Origin: Desulfobacteraceae bacterium | GTDB lineage: Bacteria > Desulfobacterota > Syntrophobacteria > BM002 | Assembly (NCBI GenBank): GCA_002899795.1 | Contig: PPDG01000071.1 | Coordinates: 1-10,288 of the forward strand | Length of the DNA stretch: 10,288 nucleotides | Direction: 5' to 3' | Shown: positions 1 through 6,420 of the stretch, piece after piece | Layout of the letters: every line of letters starts with the position of its first letter | Position numbering within the stretch: position 1 is the stretch's first letter | Program-made: the position numbers and the translations under genes | The notes under the pieces: model-generated | Databases searched by the model: none | Seen by the model: the letters and a program-made list of their open reading frames with translations, nothing else | What the model was told of the DNA's origin: nothing

Positions 1-151
1 ACGCCCATCTTCTTCGCGCTCGCTGCGCTCCGCTCAGTCCCGCAAGCGGGTTCCCAGTTTCGTGGTCTCGCGACAGCAATTCATGAAATATCCGGGCTAG
101 CAACAGAAGTGGTTACAACCGTGCATTCAATCATCAAAATCGAGGTGAGCG
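1..151. other. GC-rich leader upstream of the TolC-family gene
   Basis: No gene can be supported here. Bases 16-35 hold three close copies of CGCTC (17-21, 26-30, 31-35), followed by a short hairpin CCCG-CAAG-CGGG at 39-50. This part is more GC-rich than the rest of the window. A palindrome TTCATGAA lies at 80-87. The composition suggests the end of a dispersed repeat or an intergenic structured segment, but one copy cannot prove that. I found no convincing -35/-10 pair for the downstream gene. A good ribosome binding site, GAGGTGA at 142-148, serves the start at 152. Confidence 0.4.
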
Positions 152-1510
152 ATGGTTCGGCAAGGCACAATTTACGCTGACGCCCATGGCGCAATCAAAT
201 GGCTGGGAACTCTGGTGATCTGCATTGCTTTGAGTCTGCTGCCACAACAGACACCTGCCCAGGAAAAAGAGCCAGTCTTGACTTTAGAGGAGAGTATCCA
301 ACTAGCATTGGAACGCAACCTGGAGGTGCAGGTGGCGAAAGAGGAGATTCGGTTCGCTCGTGAGGGGAAAAATAGAGCAAGAACAGGCTTTTTGCCGAGA
401 CTGTCTGCAGATTATGAATACCGCCGTCTCAGCGAAGCGAGCACAACCGTAGGTGGTATTACGGCTGAAAATGCGGACCAGGATCAATACAGATTCACAG
501 GTACCGTCGCACAACCCCTTTTTAGCGGATTTGAAATCCTCTCCAACTACCAGTTGGCCAAGCTCGGTCTGGATGTGGCCCAGATTCAGCTACAAAGAAC
601 CCGATTAGACTTAATCCTGGCGGTCAAGAAATCATATTTCGAGATTTTGCGGGCGGAGAAAATCAGCCAGGTAGCTGAACAGTCCGTGCGCCAACTGCAA
701 GAAGGGGTTCGGGTGGCTCAGAACTTTGTCCAGGTGGGGATGAGGCCTAAGGTTGACGTGCTTGATGCAGAAACCCGCTTGGGGGAGGCCGAGTTGCAAC
801 TGATTGTAGCTAATAACGATACTGGGGTGGCAAAAGCTCGTTTCAATACAGTGCTACGCCAACCCATAGATACTTCAGTGGCGGTGGTGGATATCCTTAC
901 CACCGAATCCTATGAAAGATCCTATGAGTCCAGTCAGCAGATCGCCTTGCAGCACCGGCCTGAGCTGCTGGAGGCGAATAAGAATGTGGCCATAGCCGAA
1001 AAGGAGGTAACTCTGGTAAAGAGCGACTACTATCCCGATGTAACTCTGTCGGCCAATTACTACCGGCGAGGTGATGATCCAACGGTGGACGGCAGCGATT
1101 TTGTGGATCGGGAAAACTGGGACATCGTTGCTGGTGCCACCTGGACTTTCTTCGAATGGGGTAAGACCCGGTATGCCACCAACCAGCAACGAGCGCGTCT
1201 GCGCCAAGCCCAAGAGAGTCTGGAGCAGATCAAAGATGGTATTCTTCTGGAGGTCAAGACCGCTTTTTTGTCGGTGCAAGCCGCAGAACGAGGTATCCGA
1301 GTGGCCGCGAAAAGTGTTGAGTCTGCAGAGGAAAACTTCCGGATCAGCCAGGAACGCTACAAGGAACAGGTGGCCACCGCTACTGAAATACTTGATGCTC
1401 AGACCAGGCTGACCCAGGCAAGAACAAACTACACCAATGCCCTGGTGGTTTTTAACTTGGCCCGAGCTGCATTGGTTAGAGCCATGGGTCTGGAGTATGA
1501 ACCCACTTGA
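152..1510 (+). CDS. TolC-family outer membrane efflux protein
   Basis: Predicted outer-membrane channel of the TolC/OEP family, the exit duct of tripartite efflux pumps or type I secretion systems. The 452-residue product starts with a basic, then hydrophobic segment (about residues 16-31) and a plausible signal peptidase I site near TPA-QEKE at 36-37. Two OEP repeats follow. The first begins with the family-typical LTLEESIQLALERN (about 43-56), and the second begins near residue 260 with ALQHRPELLEANKNV. Long alpha-helical stretches rich in Gln, Ala and Glu match the periplasmic barrel, and the length is normal for the family. The ATG at 152 has GAGGTGA three bases upstream. No membrane-fusion protein or inner-membrane pump gene lies downstream, so the partner pump is either upstream of the window or elsewhere. 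The substrate cannot be inferred, and a flagellar or secretion role is not excluded. Confidence 0.93.
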   Translation: MVRQGTIYADAHGAIKWLGTLVICIALSLLPQQTPAQEKEPVLTLEESIQLALERNLEVQVAKEEIRFAREGKNRARTGFLPRLSADYEYRRLSEASTTVGGITAENADQDQYRFTGTVAQPLFSGFEILSNYQLAKLGLDVAQIQLQRTRLDLILAVKKSYFEILRAEKISQVAEQSVRQLQEGVRVAQNFVQVGMRPKVDVLDAETRLGEAELQLIVANNDTGVAKARFNTVLRQPIDTSVAVVDILTTESYERSYESSQQIALQHRPELLEANKNVAIAEKEVTLVKSDYYPDVTLSANYYRRGDDPTVDGSDFVDRENWDIVAGATWTFFEWGKTRYATNQQRARLRQAQESLEQIKDGILLEVKTAFLSVQAAERGIRVAAKSVESAEENFRISQERYKEQVATATEILDAQTRLTQARTNYTNALVVFNLARAALVRAMGLEYEPT

Positions 1511-1560
1511 GAATGACACCCTGGGCAGGTCCCGCTATCTGACTTGTCTCTGCTAGGCTC

Positions 1561-1582
1561 AGATCACTTATTATGGTGATCT
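1561..1582 (+). terminator. Weak hairpin after the TolC-family gene
   Basis: AGATCAC at 1561-1567 and GTGATCT at 1576-1582 form a 7-bp perfect stem with an 8-nt loop, about 50 bases after the stop codon. The following bases (TCTTACTTG) are only moderately T-rich, so this is a poor intrinsic terminator at best. It could also be a protein-binding palindrome. Confidence 0.25.
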
Positions 1583-1588
1583 TCTTAC

Positions 1589-1615
1589 TTGAATGGCTTT
1601 TATGCCTGTGATAAT
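1589..1615 (+). promoter_or_regulatory. Candidate extended -10 promoter for ftsEX-envC
   Basis: An extended -10 of the form TG-N-GATAAT lies at 1607-1615 (GATAAT matches TATAAT at five of six bases). The best -35-like hexamer, TTGAAT at 1589-1594, sits only 15 bases upstream, so the extended -10 would have to carry the promoter. Transcription would start near 1622, giving a leader of about 70 bases before ftsE that includes the hairpins at 1652-1679. Assigned by consensus match only. Confidence 0.35.
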
Positions 1616-1651
1616 GTGTGCTCCATTGTCAGTGCTGGGTGTGGCTAAGCG

Positions 1652-1679
1652 CTGGGAATCCCAGAGTGTTTCAACTCTG
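1652..1679 (+). repeat. Two overlapping, mutually exclusive hairpins before ftsE
   Basis: CTGGG (1652-1656) pairs with CCCAG (1660-1664) across a 3-nt loop. CAGAGT (1662-1667) pairs with ACTCTG (1674-1679) across a 6-nt loop. The two stems share bases 1662-1664, so an RNA can form only one of them in full. The second ends 11 bases before the ftsE start codon, in the place a ribosome would bind. Confidence 0.4.
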
Positions 1680-1690
1680 AACGGCTGCCC

Positions 1691-2413
1691 ATGATTCAAC
1701 TCTATCACGTGTACAAGGCCTACGGCGGCGAGCAACACGCCCTGCATGATGTGACTTTGACCGCCGATAAAGGCGATTTTTTGTTTATCACTGGCCCCAG
1801 TGGGGCTGGAAAGACCACCCTGCTCAAGCTCATCTTCTGTGCCGAACAGGCAACCCGAGGCCAGCTCCTAGTAGATGGAATCAATCTGCAACGGTTGAAG
1901 CGCTCTGGTGTTCCATACCTCAGGCGGAAAATAGGCGTTGTTTTTCAGGATTTTAAGCTCTTGGGAGAGCGCACTGTTTTTGCCAATGTGGGGTTGACTC
2001 TGGAGGTGACCGGACGGCCTCGGGCCTACATCGAAAAGAAGGTTCGGCAGATATTGCGGTTGGTGGGACTTGATGCCAAGGAAAACCACCTTTGTTGCAG
2101 ACTGTCCGGTGGTGAACAACAGCGGGTTGCCATTGCCCGGGCAGTAGCTGCCAATCCAATCATAGTCTTGGCAGACGAGCCCACAGGGAATCTTGACGAT
2201 GAAATCACCCTGGAGATCTTGGAATTGTTCAGGGAGATAAACCGTCGTGGTACGACGGTGGTGTTGGCAACACACAACAGGGAGCTCATAGAGAAAGTCC
2301 CAGGCGCCAAGGTGGGGATACTGCGTCAGGGACGGCTGGTGGCTGCAGGGGTCGCCAGGCAGGTCATGGCTCAGCGCTCGGCCTTGGAGATAAGCTCTCA
2401 GGGGGTGTTGTAA
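1691..2413 (+). CDS. ftsE: Cell division ATP-binding protein FtsE
   Basis: Cytoplasmic ABC-type ATPase that pairs with the membrane protein FtsX at the division septum. In characterised bacteria ATP hydrolysis by FtsEX is relayed across the membrane to periplasmic activators of peptidoglycan hydrolases. The 240-residue protein has Walker A GPSGAGKTT at 35-43, a Q-loop at Gln86, the ABC signature LSGGEQQR at 138-145, Walker B IIVLADEP at 157-164 with catalytic Glu163, a D-loop at GNLDD, and the switch His195. All catalytic elements are intact. The length is slightly above the roughly 220 residues usual for FtsE, because of a C-terminal tail after about residue 215. The ATG at 1691 is the natural N-terminus (MIQLYHVYKAY), yet no clear Shine-Dalgarno precedes it; two alternative hairpins do. 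The ftsX gene follows after four bases, so the two are surely cotranscribed. Confidence 0.97.
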   Translation: MIQLYHVYKAYGGEQHALHDVTLTADKGDFLFITGPSGAGKTTLLKLIFCAEQATRGQLLVDGINLQRLKRSGVPYLRRKIGVVFQDFKLLGERTVFANVGLTLEVTGRPRAYIEKKVRQILRLVGLDAKENHLCCRLSGGEQQRVAIARAVAANPIIVLADEPTGNLDDEITLEILELFREINRRGTTVVLATHNRELIEKVPGAKVGILRQGRLVAAGVARQVMAQRSALEISSQGVL

Positions 2414-2417
2414 CGGA

Positions 2418-3311
2418 ATGCGCATAGGTCTGCTGGTCTATTTTCTGCGAAAGGCCCTGGAAAACATCTGGACCAACCCGTTTCTAAGCTTGGTGACACT
2501 CAGCACCATCGCTATCTCCATGCTTATTCTGGGACTCTTCTCCTTGATATACTTGAATGTGCAGCAGTCTTTGCACCAGATGGGTGGTGAGCTCCAAATC
2601 ACAGCATATCTCCAAGAGACCATCTCTTCCGAGCAGGCTGAAGTGCTTCGCAGTAAGGTTGCTGATTGGCCAGAAGTAGAAGGAATTACTTACATCAGTA
2701 AGGAACAGGCTCTCGCTCGTTTTCGTAGCCAACTGCGGGAGTACGCTGGAATACTGGAAGGGCTCAAGGAAAATCCCCTTCCAGCCTCCCTGGAACTGAC
2801 ATTGATGCCCCAGTATGGCCGGTCTGGAAACATCAAAGAGCTCTCAACCCGTTTGGGACGGTTGTCCGGAGTAGCAGAGGTCCAGTATGGTAGAAAATGG
2901 ATGGCGAAATTGAGGGTCTTTGTCGAGGTGATGAAGCTGGTGGGTATTACAGTGGGGGGACTTCTTCTCATTGCCACCATATTCGTAATCTCCAACACAA
3001 TCAAACTGACTTTTTATTCCCGGCGGGAAGAGTTGGAAATCATGCGGTTGGTGGGGGCCACAGATTTTTTTATCAAGGCGCCTTTTCTCATAGAAGGTCT
3101 GTTGCATGGTCTGGGAGGCGCATTGCTGGCGGCTGGCGGTTTATCATTGCTTATCCTGTTTCTGTTTTCGCATCTGGACTTGCCACTGAGACTTGCCGTG
3201 ATGGCAGGATCCCTGCCCACGGGCCAATTGGTTGCGGGATTTCTCGGTCTTGGCCTGCTCCTCGGTGTCCTGGGGAGTATGGTTTCCCTGAGGAGATTCT
3301 TACGACCATGA
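2418..3311 (+). CDS. ftsX: Cell division permease-like protein FtsX
   Basis: Inner-membrane partner of FtsE. It is not a transporter but a mechanotransmitter that passes the ATPase cycle to a periplasmic effector, here very probably the EnvC-like protein encoded next. The 297-residue product has the FtsX layout: a short cytoplasmic N-terminus, TM1 at about 22-46, a large periplasmic loop at about 47-170 (the effector-binding region in studied FtsX proteins), TM2 at about 172-195, TM3 at about 222-250 and TM4 at about 268-290. The cytoplasmic motif RREELEIMRLVGAT (202-215) between TM2 and TM3 is characteristic of FtsX/MacB-type permeases and contacts the ATPase. The start lies four bases after the ftsE stop. 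The 3' end overlaps the next gene by an ATGA, which points to translational coupling. Confidence 0.97.
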   Translation: MRIGLLVYFLRKALENIWTNPFLSLVTLSTIAISMLILGLFSLIYLNVQQSLHQMGGELQITAYLQETISSEQAEVLRSKVADWPEVEGITYISKEQALARFRSQLREYAGILEGLKENPLPASLELTLMPQYGRSGNIKELSTRLGRLSGVAEVQYGRKWMAKLRVFVEVMKLVGITVGGLLLIATIFVISNTIKLTFYSRREELEIMRLVGATDFFIKAPFLIEGLLHGLGGALLAAGGLSLLILFLFSHLDLPLRLAVMAGSLPTGQLVAGFLGLGLLLGVLGSMVSLRRFLRP

Positions 3312-4519
3312 GTCGAGTACTTTTAGCCTTGCTCGTTTTGCTGCTCTGCGTGCCAGCCTCAATGGTGTTGGCGGAAAAGGCGCAGAAGACAAAACAGAAT
3401 GTTCAGGTCCACAAAGAGAAAATAAGTGAGGTTCAGAAAGAAATAAAGAGGGGCCAGGCGCAGATTAACGAGATGCGCCAGAAAGAGCGGTTGATCCTTG
3501 ATCGGCTGGATCAAATGGAGCTGCAGCTTCAACTGATCCGCGATAATTTGGAGAAGCGGAGAAGGGAGCGGACTCTCTTACGAAGGGAGGTCGCTGAAAA
3601 GCGTAAGAGACGCAAACAGTTGGACCATGAACTGGAGCAGCTCCGGGCTCTGTTGGCTCAGAGACTGGAGGCGCTCTACAAATTTGGCAGGCACGCATAT
3701 CTTAATGTTCTGGCTTCGGCCGTTGATGTGAGCGGATTTCAACATCAGTGGGTTTATCTCCGGGCGGTGGCTGAACAAGACAGTGCGCTCATCGGTCAGT
3801 TTATCAAGCGGCAGCAAGAGGAAGAGAAACTTACCCAGGCGCTCGCTTCCCGGGAAGAGAAACTCGGCAGGCTGGTGGCCAAGATCGGTCAAGAAGTGGA
3901 GGAGTTGGAAAAGGTCAAACGTGAGCAGGTAGCTTTGTTGCAGGATATCCACAATCAGGAGGAGATGTACCAAAACTATGTGACAGAGTTGGCAGCGGTT
4001 TCCCGTGAATTGAAGAATAAAATTGAAGAGTTGCAGCGGAAGACCGGGAGGAGCAAGGCTAGAATCCAGCCGCAAGGTGGTTTTGCCAGCAAGAAAGGGG
4101 CTCTACCATATCCAGTCCAGGGTAAGGTTATGTCTCGCTTCGGGCCAAAACAGCATAAGAAATTTGGCACTAAAATTCGTAGCAAAGGCATTGAACTAAC
4201 CACCGAACCACTGTCTCCAGTGGTCGCCGTCTACGGTGGACAAGTTCTTTATTCCGAGTGGGTGAAAGGGTACGGCAAGGTGATCATCATAGATCACGGT
4301 GACAAGTACTACACTCTCACTGCCCATTTGGCGGAGGTGTTGAAGCAGACTGGTGCAACGGTAGAGTCGGGGGAGATCATTGGCTATGCAGGGTATTCTC
4401 CCATTGAGCAAAGCGGGGGCAAGGTTTATTTTGAAATCCGTCACCTTGGCAAAGCCATTAACCCGGAGGCGTGGTTGCTCCCTGCGTTGGCTAGTACAGC
4501 AGGCGCTAAGGCTCGATAG
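3308..4519 (+). CDS. envC: EnvC-like murein hydrolase activator, degenerate LytM/M23 domain
   Basis: Periplasmic coiled-coil protein of the EnvC type, which in E. coli is recruited by FtsX and activates the septal amidases AmiA and AmiB. The 403-residue product has a signal peptide (MSRVLLALLVLLLCVPASMVLA, cleaved near residue 22), a long Lys/Glu/Arg/Gln-rich coiled coil from about 25 to 245 with a break at about 125-160, and a C-terminal LytM/peptidase M23 domain at about 265-392. Aligning the zinc motifs by eye, the HxxxD positions are Ser292 and Glu296 and the HxH positions are Lys372 and Tyr374; only His340 of the TAHL segment remains. The domain should therefore be non-catalytic, as in EnvC. 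The frame stays open upstream to 2897, but that part overlaps ftsX; the ATG at 3308 overlaps the ftsX stop, has AGGAGA at 3291-3296 and begins the signal peptide. Confidence 0.95.
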   Translation: MSRVLLALLVLLLCVPASMVLAEKAQKTKQNVQVHKEKISEVQKEIKRGQAQINEMRQKERLILDRLDQMELQLQLIRDNLEKRRRERTLLRREVAEKRKRRKQLDHELEQLRALLAQRLEALYKFGRHAYLNVLASAVDVSGFQHQWVYLRAVAEQDSALIGQFIKRQQEEEKLTQALASREEKLGRLVAKIGQEVEELEKVKREQVALLQDIHNQEEMYQNYVTELAAVSRELKNKIEELQRKTGRSKARIQPQGGFASKKGALPYPVQGKVMSRFGPKQHKKFGTKIRSKGIELTTEPLSPVVAVYGGQVLYSEWVKGYGKVIIIDHGDKYYTLTAHLAEVLKQTGATVESGEIIGYAGYSPIEQSGGKVYFEIRHLGKAINPEAWLLPALASTAGAKAR

Positions 4520-4591
4520 GGGCACGAGACTTGCAGGATATGTCACCTTCATCGGCGGAATGTAATCACAAACGCTGGGGTGTCCGGGGGT

Positions 4592-4646
4592 CGCTAGTCT
4601 TTCGATTCATGAATTCTGTTGAGAATTTATTCGATCAAGACTAGTG
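4592..4646 (+). repeat. Nested inverted repeat upstream of the S41 protease gene
   Basis: The outer arms 4592-4601 (CGCTAGTCTT) and 4637-4646 (AAGACTAGTG) pair over 10 positions with one G-T wobble. TCGA at 4602-4605 pairs with TCGA at 4631-4634 after a two-base bulge. An inner hairpin AATTCT-GTTG-AGAATT spans 4612-4627. The left arm also carries the palindrome ATTCATGAAT (4605-4614). No T-tract follows, so this is unlikely to be a standard intrinsic terminator. It may be an RNA structure between transcription units or an operator region ahead of the candidate promoter at 4652. Confidence 0.5.
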
Positions 4647-4651
4647 CTGGG

Positions 4652-4681
4652 TTAGCAAAATTACTAAATATCTGCTATTTT
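4652..4681 (+). promoter_or_regulatory. Candidate promoter for the S41 protease gene
   Basis: TTAGCA at 4652-4657 (four of six matches to the -35 consensus) is followed after 18 bases by TATTTT at 4676-4681, which carries an upstream TG at 4673-4674 (extended -10). The region is AT-rich and begins just after the nested inverted repeat. Transcription would start near 4688, leaving a short leader to the start codon at 4726. This is a consensus match only. Confidence 0.3.
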
Positions 4682-4725
4682 ACAAAGTACACTTTATTTG
4701 CTGATCGAAGCACTAGGGAGGATGC

Positions 4726-6057
4726 ATGTCGATTCGTAAACTTAGATTGACCATTTTGGCCGTCATATTGGTAGGATTGGTTGCGGTTTTTGCCTGGGAG
4801 CGGCTAAGCATTCAGAAGGTATCTGCCGAGGACAAAACCGTCTACGAGCAACTACAGGTATTCAGCGATGTCCTTGACATTGTACAAGAAAATTATGTCG
4901 AGGAGGCGGACAGTAAGGAGTTGGTCGAAGGTGCCATCACCGGCATGCTGAAGACGCTGGATCCTCACTCCTCCTATCTTAATCCTGATGCTTACAAAGA
5001 ACTGCAGGTGGAAACCAAGGGTAGTTTCGGAGGCATTGGTATCGAAATCACTATCCGTGATGGTTTTTTGACCGTTGTTTCACCCTTGGAAGGAACTCCT
5101 GCCGATGACTTGGGAATAGAGGCAGGTGATAAGATTCTCCGGGTGGACGGTGAGCCTACCAAGGAAATGACCCTGATGGAGGCGGTCAAAAAGATGCGTG
5201 GCCCCAAAGGAACTAAGGTGGTTCTTACCATAATGCGGGAAGGGTTTACAAAACCGAAAGATTTTGTGATCACCAGAGCCACTGTTGCCATAAAAAGCGT
5301 GAGGGCCAAGACCCTAGAACCAGGTTACGGCTACCTTCGACTCTCTCAATTCCAGAGCACCACTGCCAAGGATCTGCGCCAGGCGCTCACCAAGCTAGAG
5401 CAAGAAAATCAGCCCATGAAAGGACTGATATTGGATATGCGAAACAACCCCGGTGGTCTCCTGGACCAGGCCGTCAAGGTGAGTGATGAATTTCTCGACG
5501 AAGGATTGATTGTTTACACCGGCGGCAGACTGAAGAGTCAGGACATGAGGTTCGAGGCACACACAAATACCAGGCCCCACCACTATCCTATTGTCGTTCT
5601 AGTAAATGAAGGTAGTGCCAGTGCGGCGGAAATTGTTGCCGGAGCTCTTCAGGATCACAAGCGAGCTGTGGTGGCGGGAGTGGAAACCTTTGGCAAAGGT
5701 TCAGTGCAGACGGTGATGCCCCTCAGAAACGGTGCGGCTCTGCGTCTCACCACCTCTCTCTACTACACTCCTAGCGGTCGCTCTATTCAGGCCAAAGGTA
5801 TTGAACCTGACATAGTGGTGGAGAGGGAACTACCCCGGAAGAGAGATGACGAACGCGAGCGACTCAGGGTGATTCGGGAAGAGGACTTAAAGAATCATAT
5901 GGACGGGGAGGGAAAGACAGAATCTGGAACCAAACCAGAACCCACCCATGACTCCGAAAGCAAGCAACAACTGGAAAGTGATAATCAACTGGCTCGGGCA
6001 CTGGAGGTGCTCAAGAGTTGGGAAATTCTCTCACAGATGAAGTACGCTCACGAGTAG
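4726..6057 (+). CDS. ctpA: S41 family carboxyl-terminal processing protease (CtpA/Prc type)
   Basis: Periplasmic, membrane-anchored serine protease that trims or degrades proteins from their C-termini; known relatives process cell-wall hydrolases, lipoproteins and misfolded proteins. The 443-residue product has an N-terminal signal anchor (about 7-24), an S41 N-terminal helical region (about 38-95, with TLDPHSSYL), a PDZ domain at about 98-175 beginning with GGIGIEI, and the S41 catalytic domain at about 190-370. The catalytic dyad is visible: Ser299 in GSASAAE and Lys324 in TFGKGSVQ. Their spacing of 25 residues is as in Prc, so the enzyme should be active. A charged, low-complexity tail at about 368-425 follows. 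A strong AGGGAGG at 4715-4721 precedes the ATG. Position after envC and before a polysaccharide deacetylase family gene suggests a role in envelope remodelling; the substrate is unknown. Confidence 0.96.
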   Translation: MSIRKLRLTILAVILVGLVAVFAWERLSIQKVSAEDKTVYEQLQVFSDVLDIVQENYVEEADSKELVEGAITGMLKTLDPHSSYLNPDAYKELQVETKGSFGGIGIEITIRDGFLTVVSPLEGTPADDLGIEAGDKILRVDGEPTKEMTLMEAVKKMRGPKGTKVVLTIMREGFTKPKDFVITRATVAIKSVRAKTLEPGYGYLRLSQFQSTTAKDLRQALTKLEQENQPMKGLILDMRNNPGGLLDQAVKVSDEFLDEGLIVYTGGRLKSQDMRFEAHTNTRPHHYPIVVLVNEGSASAAEIVAGALQDHKRAVVAGVETFGKGSVQTVMPLRNGAALRLTTSLYYTPSGRSIQAKGIEPDIVVERELPRKRDDERERLRVIREEDLKNHMDGEGKTESGTKPEPTHDSESKQQLESDNQLARALEVLKSWEILSQMKYAHE

Positions 6058-6097
6058 CTGTTGCAGCCGTTGGGATGGTTAGAAAGCGGTAACGGGC

Positions 6098-6274
6098 GTG
6101 TTTCTCTGGGAGTACAAGGTTGAACCTGCCTGCCAGATTATCCCCTCAAAGCTGGATTGCGGTGGATCTCAGATGAGGTCTGTTGTGGTCATGGGATCAT
6201 TGGGTCCCAAGCGCTATTGCATCCCCTCACTGCTGGGAGATGACTACAGTGTCGCTCACGTCCACGATACGTGA
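6098..6274 (+). CDS. Doubtful 58-codon open frame in the intergenic region
   Basis: The frame opens after a TAG at 6080 and closes with TGA at 6272-6274. Possible starts are GTG at 6098 (no clear ribosome binding site) or ATG at 6173, which is preceded by GGTGGA at 6161-6166 and would give 33 residues. The two 16-base direct repeats fall in this frame 27 codons apart and encode the related segments IIPSKL and CIPSLL. The product has three cysteines and no membrane segment or known motif. It may be a small protein, a remnant, or chance openness over a structured RNA. No function is proposed. Confidence 0.15.
   Translation: MFLWEYKVEPACQIIPSKLDCGGSQMRSVVVMGSLGPKRYCIPSLLGDDYSVAHVHDT
6140..6236 (+). 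repeat. Pair of 16-base direct repeats, 81 bases apart
   Basis: ATCCCCTCAAAGCTGG at 6140-6155 and ATCCCCTCACTGCTGG at 6221-6236 agree at 14 of 16 positions. A TGAGG at 6174-6178 lies between them and could pair with CCTCA of either copy, but only over five bases. Confidence 0.5.
6256..6274. repeat. Inverted repeat TCACGT-N7-ACGTGA
   Basis: Six-base perfect arms at 6256-6261 and 6269-6274 flank CCACGAT. The size and symmetry resemble a binding site for a dimeric regulator. It lies about 150 bases before the deacetylase family gene, and no regulator gene is adjacent. The right arm contains the stop codon of the doubtful small frame. Confidence 0.3.
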
Positions 6275-6420
6275 CCAACTGACAGATAATCAATTGCCCC
6301 CTGCGCATAGTTTAAAGGCTCACTATTAGAGCTTGTCAATGTACCGTTGTTACTGTTTATCTTACGCTTGTTAGTTTTTATCGCTTCTAATGGCCGAATT
6401 CTCAATGACGTGTTTTGTTA

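Larger units (their letters stand above)
6058..6420 (+). other. 363-base intergenic region, no confident gene
   Basis: This gap lies between the protease and the deacetylase family gene. It holds a hairpin TGGGATC-ATTG-GGTCCCA at 6192-6209 (7 bp with one wobble, no T-tract), a pair of 16-base direct repeats (6140-6155 and 6221-6236), and an inverted repeat at 6256-6274. A frame without stops runs from 6083 to 6274. The last 110 bases are AT-rich and include a -35-like TTGTCA at 6333-6338, but the sequence 17-18 bases downstream (TTTATC) is a poor -10, so I do not call a promoter. A structured RNA is possible; I recognise no known family. Confidence 0.5.

Noticed and set aside
875..1519. 214-codon minus-strand open frame
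   Set aside because: It is antisense to the well-supported TolC-family gene, has no recognisable domain, and its composition mirrors the coding strand.
1868..2425. 185-codon minus-strand open frame
   Set aside because: Antisense to ftsE across its conserved ABC motifs, with no family resemblance.
2897..3307. Upstream extension of the envC frame by 137 codons
   Set aside because: It lies wholly within ftsX in another frame, and the ATG at 3308 begins a clear signal peptide and overlaps the ftsX stop in the usual coupled manner.
6192..6209. Terminator for the S41 protease gene
   Set aside because: The 7-bp stem is reasonable, but it lies 135 bases after the stop codon and has no T-tract.
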